64,000 nucleotides of DNA from Streptomyces sp. NBC_00370 (GCF_036084755.1 NZ_CP107968.1:4650001-4714000); one strand, 5' to 3'; counted from the first letter of the stretch, positions 1 to 11,676 are shown. Notes: a model not told the origin generated them from the letters alone. A program made the numbers and translations.

Positions 1-2936
<2,936 letters not shown>

Positions 2937-3018
2937 TCAGTTGCTCGCGTCCACTGTGTTAGTTCTGAAGTAACGAACAGCTGTGTCCATATCCGGTGTA
3001 GTTCGACATCTTCATAGT

Positions 3019-3137
3019 GTTTCGGTGGTCATTGCGTGAGGGAAACGCCCGGTTACATTCCGAACCCGGAAGCTAAGCCTCATTGCGCCGATGGTACTGC
3101 AGGGGGGACCCTGTGGGAGAGTAGGACGCCGCCGAAC
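3019..3137 (+). rRNA. rrf: 5S ribosomal RNA
   Basis: A complete 5S rRNA of about 119 nt lies 82 nt downstream of the 23S gene in the usual 16S-23S-5S order. It begins GTTTCGGTGGTCATTGCGTG and ends GACGCCGCCGAACAA, so the two ends pair through TTCGGTGG and CCGCCGAA. The conserved CCGAACCCGGAAGCTAAG of loop B and helix III is present. The ends are assigned by comparison with Streptomyces 5S and may be off by one or two bases. Confidence 0.95.
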
Positions 3138-3158
3138 AATCTTTAGATAAACCAGGGA

Positions 3159-3190
3159 AGCCCCTGCACCCACGTGGTGCGGGGGCTTTT
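3159..3190 (+). terminator. rRNA operon intrinsic terminator
   Basis: A 12-bp stem (AGCCCCTGCACC pairing with GGTGCGGGGGCT, one G-U wobble) with a 5-nt loop is followed by TTTT. It sits 21 nt after the 5S gene and ends the rRNA transcript. Confidence 0.92.
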
Positions 3191-3207
3191 CTGCGTTCAA
3201 AAACAAG

Positions 3208-3237
3208 TTGCGTTGCCGTCCGGTCTGCACCCACGAT
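3208..3237 (+). promoter_or_regulatory. leaderless promoter of the acetyltransferase gene
   Basis: TTGCGT at 3208-3213 and CACGAT at 3232-3237 are separated by 18 nt and resemble -35 and -10 hexamers. The -10 ends 6 nt before the ATG at 3244, so transcription would begin at or next to the start codon. No Shine-Dalgarno sequence is visible, which fits a leaderless mRNA. Inferred from sequence only. Confidence 0.45.
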
Positions 3238-3243
3238 CGGTGC

Positions 3244-3807
3244 ATGAACCATGTGATACGAGCCGCCCGTGCTGACGAATGGCCCAAGGCGAAGGAGCTC
3301 CGGCTGGTCGCGCTCCAGGATCCCGCAGCTCCGGTCGCCTTCCTCGACTCTCACGAGGACGCCGTCCAGCAGCCCGACTCGTTCTGGCAGGAGCGGTCCG
3401 CGCGAGCCACGGCCCAGCCAGGTGCGCCGGCCGGTCAGTTCATCGCTGAGGCGCCGGACGGCAGTTGGGCCGGCTCGGTGACCCTGCTGATCGAGGACGC
3501 GGGGACGACGGACTTCGGCGGCGCCGCGGTGAAGGAGGCGCAGGGGCTGGTCGTCGGCGTCTTCGTACGGCCCGAGCATCGCGGTACCGGGCTGATCGGG
3601 AAGCTCATAGGGGCGGCCCTGGACTGGGCCTGGTCGGTCGAGGAGCCCAGGCTGGCCCGGGTACTGCTTCATGTCCACCCGGAGAACCTGCGGGCGCAGG
3701 GGGCCTATCGGCGGATCGGGTTCGAGCCGACCGGCGTTACCGTCCGGTTCGAGCCACATTCCTCGGTGGAGGAGCTGGAACTGGCGATCACCCGCCCCGA
3801 AGACTGA
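3244..3807 (+). CDS. GNAT family N-acetyltransferase
   Basis: The 187-residue protein has one GNAT fold and probably transfers an acetyl group from acetyl-CoA to an amine; the substrate cannot be told. The acetyl-CoA pyrophosphate loop is seen as VRPEHRGTGLIGK at about residues 108-120, preceded by the beta-4 strand GLVVGVFV. A frame-extended start at 3208 exists, but the ATG at 3244 is preferred because the family domain begins right after it (NHVIRAARADEW) and a -10 hexamer sits 6 nt upstream. The gene stands alone between the rRNA terminator and the convergent secretion cluster, whose last stop codon lies only 4 nt beyond this gene's stop. A cytoplasmic location is expected. Confidence 0.88.
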   Translation: MNHVIRAARADEWPKAKELRLVALQDPAAPVAFLDSHEDAVQQPDSFWQERSARATAQPGAPAGQFIAEAPDGSWAGSVTLLIEDAGTTDFGGAAVKEAQGLVVGVFVRPEHRGTGLIGKLIGAALDWAWSVEEPRLARVLLHVHPENLRAQGAYRRIGFEPTGVTVRFEPHSSVEELELAITRPED

Positions 3808-3811
3808 CCGC

Positions 3812-5434
3812 TCACGCAGGGGGCGAAGGCCGGAGCGGCGCTTCGTGGTGCGGTTCCTCGTAGGGCAGTTCGTGGTCCGGCCAGCGGTCGCGGCCCTGTT
3901 CCCGTGAGCGCAGCAGCGCCAGCGTCGGCAGGCCCTGTGATCTGCCCGCGGCGAGCAGTTCCGGCAGCAGCGGCAGCGGGGCGACAGCCGCCACATCGTC
4001 CAGGACCAGAGTCAGTGGTGGGTCGAGCCGGCCGTCAGATGACCGTACGGCCATGCGGCGGCCGTGCTCGACCACGCTTGAGGAGAGCGCTGTCAGCAGC
4101 GGCATCGCGCCGGGGCGCGAGCGGGGATCCTCAATCGGTTCGCCCACTACGTAAAGCGTGCCCCCCTCGTCGACGAAAGATTCCAGCGTCAGCGAATCGG
4201 CCCGATTCGGCGTGCAGGTCTCACGGATGTGGATCGACGACAGCGACGACAGTGCCCGCGCCGTCAACTGCTGCGCGATCTCTCGCCGTTGCGGGTGCGC
4301 GGTGTAGGCCGACTCCAGCAGTCCTGCCAGTCCCGACGCGGCCTTGGCGTGCGTGCGCAGGATCCGTACCGCCTCCTGGGCGCTGCCGCCCTGCGCCCAT
4401 CTGTGCACCTGCTTGAAGGGCCTACCGTCGACCGCCGCCGCGTGCAGCCAGCAGCGCAGCAGGGTCTCCGCCGTGTCGGCCATCGCCGCGTCGATGAGGG
4501 CGCGGGGGCGTACGGGGGCCAGCAGCGCCGCAGCGCGTGCGGCCGCGGTCGCCGCGTCGGTACAGCCGGCGGTCGGCGACCAGTGCAGCCGGGCCGGGGT
4601 GTCGCACAGGTGCCCCGGGTCGTAGACGAGGACCGGTCCGAGCTTGGCCCGTGCGTCCTTGGTCTCGGCCCATACGGTCGGGTCGGACGTGACGACGAGC
4701 GCCGGGCCTTCGGCGTCCCGGACGGCCTGTATGGCCGCCGGGCGGCGGGTGTGCAGGTCGCCGTAGCGCACCTGCGGGGCCGCGCGGGGTGCGGGGACGG
4801 CCGCTGGGACGGCGGCGATGACGATCCGCTCGGGTTCGGCGGCGGGGGGCTGTTGCTGGAGGGGCTGTTCCGGTGCCGGGGGCTGCTGCACCGGCGGCTG
4901 GACCGGCAGCGGCTGGACCGGCGGTTGAGGCGGTGTCTGGGCCGGTACGGAGACCGGTACGGGCGCCGGAGGCGTCTGCCGCTCTACGCCCACGCCCGAA
5001 CCCGCGTCCACGCCGGCCGCCGGACCTTCTGGGTACTCCGGGTACTGCTTCCGCCGCTTCCGTACCAGTCGCCAGCGCGCCAGCACCCCCATGACGAACA
5101 CCGTCAGCACGGTCAGCACCATCAGCTGGCTGATCAGCAGCCCCCAGAACAGCCCGTACCCGGAGAGCTGCGCGGGCGGGGTGGCCGGCCAGGCGCCCGC
5201 CACGTCGTGCGGCTTCGTCACCAGCTCGCGCAGTGCCAGCGGCGTACGGCCGAAGGTCACCCCGTCCGGCCAGCCGCCGTGCGAGAAGAGCCCGGCGAGA
5301 CCGGTCGACGTCCAGACGAGGATCGTCAGGCCGAGCAGGAAGGCGAGCAGGGCCAGCAGCAGGCCGTCGGGGATGCCTCCTTGGCGGCCCGAGCCTGCGC
5401 CGGCGCCTGACGGTCGGTCGTCGCGGGCCGGCAT
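3812..5434 (-). CDS. VirD4/TraG-like membrane protein with degenerate P-loop
   Basis: The 540-residue protein looks like a type IV coupling protein of the VirD4/TraG kind. It has two N-terminal membrane helices (about 24-43 and 93-118), a basic stretch (RLVRKRRK), a Pro/Gln-rich linker (about 153-203) and a cytoplasmic NTPase-like domain. That domain has the family strand ALVVTSDPTVWAET (about 245-258), the following GPVLVYDPG, and a Walker B-like LVLDDV (about 476-481). In relatives a P-loop (GxxxxGKT) sits some 20 residues before the first of these. Here that stretch (about 223-240, GDLHTRRPAAIQ) has no GKS/GKT. The protein may therefore not hydrolyse ATP. It starts 1 nt after the stop of the VirB4-like gene and is the last gene of the minus-strand cluster. 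The family call is by motif; function is inferred. Confidence 0.72.
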   Translation of the reverse strand: MPARDDRPSGAGAGSGRQGGIPDGLLLALLAFLLGLTILVWTSTGLAGLFSHGGWPDGVTFGRTPLALRELVTKPHDVAGAWPATPPAQLSGYGLFWGLLISQLMVLTVLTVFVMGVLARWRLVRKRRKQYPEYPEGPAAGVDAGSGVGVERQTPPAPVPVSVPAQTPPQPPVQPLPVQPPVQQPPAPEQPLQQQPPAAEPERIVIAAVPAAVPAPRAAPQVRYGDLHTRRPAAIQAVRDAEGPALVVTSDPTVWAETKDARAKLGPVLVYDPGHLCDTPARLHWSPTAGCTDAATAAARAAALLAPVRPRALIDAAMADTAETLLRCWLHAAAVDGRPFKQVHRWAQGGSAQEAVRILRTHAKAASGLAGLLESAYTAHPQRREIAQQLTARALSSLSSIHIRETCTPNRADSLTLESFVDEGGTLYVVGEPIEDPRSRPGAMPLLTALSSSVVEHGRRMAVRSSDGRLDPPLTLVLDDVAAVAPLPLLPELLAAGRSQGLPTLALLRSREQGRDRWPDHELPYEEPHHEAPLRPSPPA

Positions 5435-5435
5435 G

Positions 5436-6884
5436 TCACGCCACCGTCGACTCGGAGGACTCGTTGAACTGGCGTTGTTGCTCCATCAGCGCCGCCCGCT
5501 GTTCCGCCTCCCACTCGGCGGCCTGTACGTCGGCGGGCAGTCCGCCGCCGGCTTCCAGTGCGTCGGCTGCGTCGGAGGCTTCGGAGTTCTCCGTCATGGC
5601 CCGGTCGGTGAAGACCAGGGGGCGTTCGGCCTCCGTCACCAGATGTTTGACGACCTGGACGTTGCCGTTGACGTCCCAGACGGCGATGCCGGGCGTGAGC
5701 GTCGGGATGATCTCCACGGCCCACCGTGGCAGCCCGAGCACCCGGCCGGTGGCTCTCGCCTCGTCGGCCTTCTGGGCGTAGATCGTTCTGGTCGAGGCCA
5801 TCTTGAGGATGGCCGCTGCTTCCCGCGCGGCGGCTCCGTCGACGACGTCCGAGAGATGGTGGACGACGGCGACGAACGAGAGGCCGAGCCGCCGGCCGAA
5901 CTTCAGGAGCCGCTGGAAGAGCTGCGCGACGAAGGGGGAGTTGATGATGTGCCAGGCCTCCTCGACCAGGAAGATGCGCTTCCTGCGGTCGGGGCGGATC
6001 CAGGTGTGCTCCAGCCAGACGCCGACGATTGCCATCAGGATCGGCATCGCGATCGAGTTGCGGTCGATGTGCGAGAGGTCGAAGACGATCAGCGGTGCGT
6101 CGAGGTCGATGCCGACGGTCGTCGGGCCGTCGAACATGCCGCGCAGGTCGCCGTCGACCAGGCGGTCGAGGACGAGGGCGACGTCCAGGCCCCAGGCCCG
6201 TACGTCGTCTATGTCGACGTTCATTGCCTCGGCCGACTCGGGTTCGGGGTGGCGGAGCTGGTCGACGATGTCCATCAGGACCGGCTGGCGCTCCACGATG
6301 GTCTCGTTGACGTAGGCGTGGGCGACCTTGAGCGCGAAGCCGGAGCGCTCGTCCAGTCCGTGGCCCATGGCGACTTCGATGATCGTGCGGAGCAGGGCGA
6401 GCTGGCCGGTGGTGGTGATGGCGGGGTCGAGCGGGTTGAGCCGGATCCCGTCGTCCAGGGCGGCCATGGCGTCCAGGCGGATGGGGGTTATGCCGAGCTG
6501 ACGGGCGATCAGGGCCCATTCGCCCGCGCCGTCCTCACCCTGGGCGTCGAGGACCACGACCTGGCGGTCGCGGAACCGCAGCTGGCGCAGTACGTATGTC
6601 TTCTCCAGCGCCGATTTGCCGTTGCCGGACTCGCCGAGCACCAGCCAGTGCGGGGCGGGCAGCTGCTGCCCGTACAGCTGGAAGGGGTCGTAGATGTAGC
6701 CCTTTCCGCTGTATACCTCGCGGCCGATGATCACCCCGGAGTCGCCGAGGCCGGGTGCGGCGGTCGGCAGGTAGATGGCCTGCGCCTGGCCCGTCGAGGT
6801 ACGGACGGGCAGCCGGGTCGTCTCCACAGCTCCGAAGAGGAAGCTGGTGAAGGCGTCCGTGACGATGGACAGCGGATCTCGCAT
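5436..6884 (-). CDS. VirB4-like ATPase, C-terminal (motor) half
   Basis: The 482-residue protein is a secretion ATPase of the VirB4/TraC type. The P-loop is intact (LVLGESGNGKSALEK, P-loop at 84-91), the Walker B is IFLVEEAW (304-311), and the following FGRRLGLSFVAVVHHLSDV is typical of VirB4. The N-terminal domain normally fused to VirB4 is absent; the gene upstream supplies a matching region. The ATG at 6884 has a good ribosome site (GAAAGGGG) and leaves a 32-nt gap from the previous stop; an in-frame extension to 6986 would overlap the upstream gene. The protein would sit at the inner face of the membrane and power assembly or transport by a type IV secretion-like machine. Confidence 0.85.
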   Translation of the reverse strand: MRDPLSIVTDAFTSFLFGAVETTRLPVRTSTGQAQAIYLPTAAPGLGDSGVIIGREVYSGKGYIYDPFQLYGQQLPAPHWLVLGESGNGKSALEKTYVLRQLRFRDRQVVVLDAQGEDGAGEWALIARQLGITPIRLDAMAALDDGIRLNPLDPAITTTGQLALLRTIIEVAMGHGLDERSGFALKVAHAYVNETIVERQPVLMDIVDQLRHPEPESAEAMNVDIDDVRAWGLDVALVLDRLVDGDLRGMFDGPTTVGIDLDAPLIVFDLSHIDRNSIAMPILMAIVGVWLEHTWIRPDRRKRIFLVEEAWHIINSPFVAQLFQRLLKFGRRLGLSFVAVVHHLSDVVDGAAAREAAAILKMASTRTIYAQKADEARATGRVLGLPRWAVEIIPTLTPGIAVWDVNGNVQVVKHLVTEAERPLVFTDRAMTENSEASDAADALEAGGGLPADVQAAEWEAEQRAALMEQQRQFNESSESTVA

Positions 6885-6916
6885 CACAGGCCCCTTTCTC
6901 GGCGGTCGGCCATCGG

Positions 6917-8470
6917 TTATCGGCGGATGCCGGTCGCGAACGGCAGGGTGTTCACAAAGGCCCGGTGGTGTTCGCGGTCGCACCACTCCAGCTTGAGATA
7001 CGACTTGCCGGCCGAGGCCCTGATCGTCCTTTTGTCCCTGGCCAGGGCTTCGGGGGTACGGGACGACACAGTGATGTACCCGACGAGGTTGACTCCCGCC
7101 GCACCGCTGGCGAGATCTTCACCCCGCTGGTCCATCCGGCCGTGGGCCGCCATGTCGCGCGGGTCGACCGTGCGGTTCATCTTGGCCTGGCGGTTGCGCT
7201 CGGCCTCGTCGTTCGTCTTCTCCGTCAGCATCCGCTCGATGGCGATCTCGGTGGGTTCGAGGTCCATCGTGACGGAGACGGTGCGGATGACGTCGGGGGT
7301 GTGGACGAGCAGCGGGGCGAGGAAGTTGACGCCGACCGGGGTCATCGGCCATTCCTTGACCCAGGCCGTGGAGTGGCACCAGGGCTGACGGGTCGACGAC
7401 TCGCGGGTCTTGGCCTGGAGATACGTCGGTTCCATCGCGTCCAGCTCGGCCGGCCAGGCGTTTCGTTTCGTCATGGCCTGGATGTGGTCGATGGGGTGGT
7501 CCGGGTCGTACATCGAGTGGACGAGGGAGGCGAGCCGGCCTTGGCCGAGCGGCTGGCGTACCCGGATGTCGGCCTCGGCGAGCCGGGCGCAGATGTCGGT
7601 CAGTTCGCGGGCCATGACGACGGCGAGCCCGGCGTCGTGGTCGAGCTTCTTCGGGCCGCCGGCCTGCCGGGCGGCGCGGGCCATGGTCTGGGCCTCGGTG
7701 GCGAGTTCGCGGGTGAAGTGCATGCAGGCGACGAGATACGCGCGGTGCTGCTCGCTGGAGGTGGAGACCATCGACTGGAGCTGGTCGTACGACTCCTGGA
7801 GCCAGCCGGGGGAGGCGCCGTCGCCGCGCTGGGCGACGTCCTTGGCGTGGGCGTCGGGGTCGGCGGGGAGCGTACGGGCGAGCATCTGCAGCCGGGTCAC
7901 GAAGCCGTCGCCGTTGGCGACGTGTTTGAGGAGGGTGCCGAAGCGGTCGACGAGTGCTTCCTGGTCCTCGCTGTCGCGCAGTCCGACGCCGGGGCCCTCG
8001 ATCTCGATGGCGGCGGTGACGGTGCGGCGGTCGGCGTGGAGCAGGACGGCGATCTCGTCGGGGCCGAAGGGCGCGGCGAGCCAGTTGATCCGGCCGATGC
8101 CGGGCGGCGGGCCGACCTCGACCTCGCGGCCGTCGATGTGCGTACCGGACTCCATGGCGGCGGAGCGGTAGGTGGTGCCGTTGCGCAGGGTGCGTTTGAA
8201 GCTGCGGTTGATCTCGAACCACTTGTAGAAGGTCCGGTGCTTGTACGGCACGTACACCGCGGCGAGCGCGATGAGCGGGAAGCCCATCAGCGTCACGATC
8301 CGCAGCGGCAGGACGGGCACCAGGAGGCCGCACATCATGCCGAGGAACGCGCCGCCGATGATGAGCGCGATCTCGCCGGTCTCGCGGTTCTTGCCGACGA
8401 TCGCGTTCGGCCGGGCGCGGCCGACGAGATACGTACGGCGGGGCGCGATGGGTTGGGACTGGGTCGTCAA
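6917..8470 (-). CDS. SCO6880-type protein: VirB3/PrgI-like helices plus VirB4 N-domain-like region
   Basis: The 517-residue protein has two hydrophobic segments near the N-terminus (about 33-54 and 56-76), as in VirB3/PrgI proteins. A long soluble region follows that resembles the N-terminal domain of VirB4/TraC-type proteins, ending in the characteristic HHRAFVNTLPFATG (near residue 505). The ATPase half is a separate gene just downstream. The start is a TTG at 8470 that overlaps the upstream TGA (TTGA). It is supported by a strong GGAGGTGG ribosome site 8 nt upstream and by the conserved N-terminus. The likely role is the membrane platform of the secretion apparatus. The resemblance is judged by eye and a profile search should confirm it. 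Confidence 0.75.
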   Translation of the reverse strand: MTTQSQPIAPRRTYLVGRARPNAIVGKNRETGEIALIIGGAFLGMMCGLLVPVLPLRIVTLMGFPLIALAAVYVPYKHRTFYKWFEINRSFKRTLRNGTTYRSAAMESGTHIDGREVEVGPPPGIGRINWLAAPFGPDEIAVLLHADRRTVTAAIEIEGPGVGLRDSEDQEALVDRFGTLLKHVANGDGFVTRLQMLARTLPADPDAHAKDVAQRGDGASPGWLQESYDQLQSMVSTSSEQHRAYLVACMHFTRELATEAQTMARAARQAGGPKKLDHDAGLAVVMARELTDICARLAEADIRVRQPLGQGRLASLVHSMYDPDHPIDHIQAMTKRNAWPAELDAMEPTYLQAKTRESSTRQPWCHSTAWVKEWPMTPVGVNFLAPLLVHTPDVIRTVSVTMDLEPTEIAIERMLTEKTNDEAERNRQAKMNRTVDPRDMAAHGRMDQRGEDLASGAAGVNLVGYITVSSRTPEALARDKRTIRASAGKSYLKLEWCDREHHRAFVNTLPFATGIRR

Positions 8471-9840
8471 CGCCCGCCACCTCCTGTGCTCTTGTTACCT
8501 GAACCGCCGGGACCGCCGGTGGGGCGGCCGCTGTGCGGGGTGCCACTGGTCGGGCTGCTGCTGCGGGGCGGGGGTGCGGCGGAGGGGACATGTCCGCCGC
8601 CCGACCCGCCCCCGGACTGACCCCCGGACTGGGGCGTACGGGAACTGTGCGCGGCGACGCCGCCGGCGAGTGAATTCCCCGACCGGCCGCCGCCGCCTCC
8701 ACCGCCGCCTCCGCCGTCTCCGTTGTTGCGGCTGCTGTGGGTCTTGATGCCCTGGGAGACGAGGGCGGCGGGGGAGCTGATGAGGGCCGCGGCCTGGGAG
8801 CCGTCGGTGGCCTGCTTGCGGTTGGTGTGTGACGATGCGATCTCGTCGCCGAAGCCGGGCACGAAGCGGTAGATCATCGCGGAGGCGAAGATCGCGAGGA
8901 GGATTATGGCGAGCCCGGAGACGACGGCGGAGAAGCTGTCGGGGCCCTTGTCGGAGGAGAGCGCGCCGGCGAGGCCGAGTACGACGACGATCACGGGCTT
9001 CACCATGATCACGGCGATCATGATGCCGGCCCAGCGGCGGACGTGGCCCCACATGTTCTTGTCGACGAGCCCGGCGTAGACGACGGTGCCGAGCAGCGCG
9101 CCGACGTACAGCAGGGCGGCTCTGATGACGAGTTCGAGCCAGAGGACGCCGGCGGCGAGGATCGACACGAGCGAGACGACGATCAGCATGATCGGCCCGC
9201 CGCCGATGTCGTCGCCCTTCTTGAGCGCGTCGGCGAAGCCGCCGAAGAAGACGTCGGTGTGGCCGCCGGTGGAGCTGGAGATGACCTGCGTGACGCTGTC
9301 GGTCGCCGAGACGACGGTGTAGAGGATCAGCGGCGTGAAGGCGGAGGCGAGCACGGTCAGCCAGAGGAACCCGATGGCCTCGGAGAGCGCGGTCGACAAC
9401 GGCACCCCGCGAATGGCCCGCTTGGCGACGGCGAGCAGCCACAGGACGAGCGTGAGAACGGTGGAGGCGGCGAACACGACGGCGTACTGCCGGAGGAACG
9501 CGGCGTTGGTGAAGTCGACGTTGGCGGTGGAGGTGACGGCGTCGCTGAGCTTGCCGATGATCCAGGAGGCGGCGTCGGCGCAGCCTTTGGCGAGGGAGGA
9601 GAGGGGGTCGAGCGCCGCGTCGGGGTTGGGCGGGCCGACGCTGCTGCCGTCTCCGGAGTTGCAGAGGTCGCTCGCGGGGCCCGGCACCAGATTGCTGCAC
9701 TCGGGCTTGCTCGGGGACGGCGAGGGCGAGGGCGCTGCGGTGGCTCGCGCGGCCAGCAGGAACAGCGCCGTCTGCAGACCCGCGAAGGCGGTGACGACGG
9801 TACGGGCGCGGCGCGTTCGGCGCCGGGGGCTACCTGGCAT
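8467..9840 (-). CDS. VirB6/TrbL-like polytopic membrane protein
   Basis: The 457-residue protein has an N-terminal signal-like hydrophobic stretch (TAFAGLQTALFLLAARATA), a Ser-Pro stretch, then at least five strongly hydrophobic helices between about residues 110 and 345. A low-complexity Gly/Ser/Pro tail of over 100 residues includes a run of ten glycines. This is the layout of VirB6/TrbL proteins, which form the inner-membrane part of type IV secretion channels. The ATG at 9840 overlaps the previous gene by 11 nt and has a GGAGG site 8 nt upstream. The 3' end overlaps the next gene by 4 nt, so the genes are translationally coupled. The assignment rests on topology and position. Confidence 0.72.
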   Translation of the reverse strand: MPGSPRRRTRRARTVVTAFAGLQTALFLLAARATAAPSPSPSPSKPECSNLVPGPASDLCNSGDGSSVGPPNPDAALDPLSSLAKGCADAASWIIGKLSDAVTSTANVDFTNAAFLRQYAVVFAASTVLTLVLWLLAVAKRAIRGVPLSTALSEAIGFLWLTVLASAFTPLILYTVVSATDSVTQVISSSTGGHTDVFFGGFADALKKGDDIGGGPIMLIVVSLVSILAAGVLWLELVIRAALLYVGALLGTVVYAGLVDKNMWGHVRRWAGIMIAVIMVKPVIVVVLGLAGALSSDKGPDSFSAVVSGLAIILLAIFASAMIYRFVPGFGDEIASSHTNRKQATDGSQAAALISSPAALVSQGIKTHSSRNNGDGGGGGGGGGGRSGNSLAGGVAAHSSRTPQSGGQSGGGSGGGHVPSAAPPPRSSSPTSGTPHSGRPTGGPGGSGNKSTGGGGR

Positions 9841-10690
9841 ACGTGAAGCCTCCGTACTGCTCGACTGCCTTGCTGATCGCGTCCGACGTGGAGGCCGCGA
9901 CATCCCCGGGGACGGGGGCCGGCCCGTTCTTCTGCGCGTCGGCGGTGACTTTCCAGTCGTCGGCGAGCCAGCGCAGGTCGAAGGTGTCCGTCTTCCAGGT
10001 GGTGGTGACGGGTGTGGTGGAGCCGGGGCCGGAGAGTCCGATCAGGCCCGTGTACCAGACGGACACCTTGGCGACGTCACCGTTGATCGACTCGACCTTG
10101 GTGCCGACGGGGATCGTCCGGGAGATGAAGGTGCTGCCCTGCGGGGGCTCGCCGTTGGCGTCCAGGCCGAGTTTCTGGAGGAACGCTGTCGAGTACGCCG
10201 CGTCCAGCGCGCCCTTGAGCCGGGCGGCGGCGTCGGGGGTGTAGACGGCGTCGAGGATGGCGTGACGGCTGTCCGGGGTGAACATGCCGTCCGAGCCCAG
10301 CGCCACCGCGTAGTTCGCCGCCGCGCTCGCCGCGCCCTGTTCATCCTTCGCGAAGCCTGCCGGGATCGCCCCGTTCGTGCCGTTCGTCCCCGTGACCGGC
10401 TTCACGCCCGAGGCCGCCGTCGGGTCGGCCGCTGCGCCCTTGGCGCCGGCGGCCGGCGTCTTGTCGTCCCCGCCGCCGCGATTCGCGAAAGCGATTGCCG
10501 CGATGAGGACGACGACGACCCCGACCACCGTGACCAGCGAGCGCGAGCCGCGCACCGGCCTGCGCCCGCCGCCGTACGCGTCGCCGCCGCGGCCGTCGGG
10601 CAGGCGGGTACGCGTCTGCCCGGAGCCGCCGAAGCCGTCGTCGGCGCGGTTCGCGTCGCCGCCGTAACCCTGCTCGTCACCGAAGCTCAT
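9830..10690 (-). CDS. VirB8/TcpC-like bitopic membrane protein
   Basis: The 286-residue protein has a Gly/Arg/Asp-rich cytoplasmic tail, one membrane helix (about 51-69, SLVTVVGVVVVLIAAIAFA) and an extracytoplasmic domain of about 200 residues. That domain has helix then beta-strand alternation (TWKTDTFDLRWLADDWKV), compatible with the NTF2-like fold of VirB8 and the Gram-positive TcpC. VirB8-type proteins bridge membrane and periplasmic parts of type IV secretion machines. The ATG at 10690 is chosen over upstream in-frame codons because of a GAGGGAG ribosome site and the low-complexity start. Family assignment is an inference from topology and context. Confidence 0.58.
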   Translation of the reverse strand: MSFGDEQGYGGDANRADDGFGGSGQTRTRLPDGRGGDAYGGGRRPVRGSRSLVTVVGVVVVLIAAIAFANRGGGDDKTPAAGAKGAAADPTAASGVKPVTGTNGTNGAIPAGFAKDEQGAASAAANYAVALGSDGMFTPDSRHAILDAVYTPDAAARLKGALDAAYSTAFLQKLGLDANGEPPQGSTFISRTIPVGTKVESINGDVAKVSVWYTGLIGLSGPGSTTPVTTTWKTDTFDLRWLADDWKVTADAQKNGPAPVPGDVAASTSDAISKAVEQYGGFTYAR

Positions 10691-10871
10691 GCCGCGTGTG
10701 CTCCCTCGACCGATTGCGGTGCCTCGTAGTACGACGGTAGCCGTCCTGGTTCCCGCGCGGGCGGGGTGTGGTGACTGGACATCAGGGAGACGCAACCTCA
10801 GCCGGTGGGCGCGAAGGACGGGTGGTGTCGGTGGCGGGGCGGGGGATGGAACGGGGGCGTCGGACGGGTGG

Positions 10872-11180
10872 TCAGACGGCCATCCCGTACACGATGGTGA
10901 ACAGCGTCCCGAGCGAGCCGATGATGAAGACGCCGGTCAGTCCGGCGACGATCAACCCCTTGCCCTGCTCGGCGCTGAACGTGTCCCTCAGTGCTGTCGC
11001 GCCGATCCGTTGCTTCGCCGCGCCCCAGATCGCGATACCGAGGCAGAGGAGAATGGCAACGGCCATCACGACCTCGATCATCACCTTGGCTTCGTTCCCG
11101 AGACTGCCGAACGGACCCCAGTTCGGGGCGATGCCACCGATGATGGTGGAGATGTCGCCCTTGTCGGCCGCCAGGTACAT
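10872..11180 (-). CDS. small two-helix membrane protein, possible VirB2-type pilin
   Basis: The 102-residue protein has two hydrophobic helices (about 34-52 and 76-98) joined by a polar loop (AAKQRIGATALRDTFSAEQ). This is the pattern of VirB2/TrbC pilin subunits and of the small first genes of type IV secretion clusters. The ATG at 11180 is chosen because GGGG and GGTGAG lie just upstream. A GTG at 11189 is the alternative and would add three residues. It is the promoter-proximal gene of the minus-strand set, separated from the VirB8-like gene by 181 nt. No cleavable signal peptide is obvious, so a pilin role is tentative. Confidence 0.6.
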   Translation of the reverse strand: MYLAADKGDISTIIGGIAPNWGPFGSLGNEAKVMIEVVMAVAILLCLGIAIWGAAKQRIGATALRDTFSAEQGKGLIVAGLTGVFIIGSLGTLFTIVYGMAV

Positions 11181-11676
11181 GTAACTCACCACCCCTGTTG
11201 GGTTGTTCACTGCCCGTGCCCCACGGCATGGGTCACGCTCTATCTTCGCTGATGGAACCGGCCTCGTATGCCGCTTGGCGGGTCTCTTTACCCGTTCCCC
11301 GCACATATGACCGACCGCAGTGCTCTGACCTGGCGCGGACCGGTGTATGCGAGTACGCGTATGGTTACTCTGTGTATCACGGTGCGTGACTCCGGGCAAT
11401 GACTGTCGTTGTTCCACCTTGGCGCAAGATCACTCGGCACGACGGGTGGTGACGGTCCGTCGGTTGGTCCGCCCACCGTACGGGTGAACCTCACGAAGGG
11501 TGCCGCGCCGCCCGCCCGTCCGTCGAACGGCCCATCACATGGGCGAATATGCCCGCCGCCGAGGGTCTCCAGTCCCGGTCAGCTGCTGGGCGCCTCGGCA
11601 TGTCACCGGTGCGGGCTTTGGGAGGGTGCCGCCCGGAACTGGAAGCCGAGGCAGTCGAGGAACGGGGCGCGGGGGC
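11181..11676 (+). other. intergenic region between the divergent secretion and hydrolase operons
   Basis: About 500 nt separate the pilin-like gene (minus) from the WXG100-like gene (plus). It must contain both promoters. The part from about 11270 to 11420 is less GC-rich than its surroundings and is the likeliest promoter zone, but I cannot pick convincing hexamers. No RNA gene or repeat was seen, and open frames across it lack Streptomyces codon bias. Confidence 0.5.

Noticed and set aside
5091..7388. A 765-codon plus-strand open frame antisense to the VirB4-like genes
   Set aside because: It is a high-GC mirror frame; the minus strand has recognisable motifs (P-loop, Walker B) and proper ribosome sites.
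8650..8720. Short GGC/GGT-type repeats that could suggest a microsatellite
   Set aside because: They encode the poly-glycine tail of the VirB6-like protein and are ordinary for such tails.
11500..11676. Upstream extension of the WXG100-like gene
   Set aside because: Codon bias starts only at 11677, and the added residues are Arg/Pro-rich without conservation.
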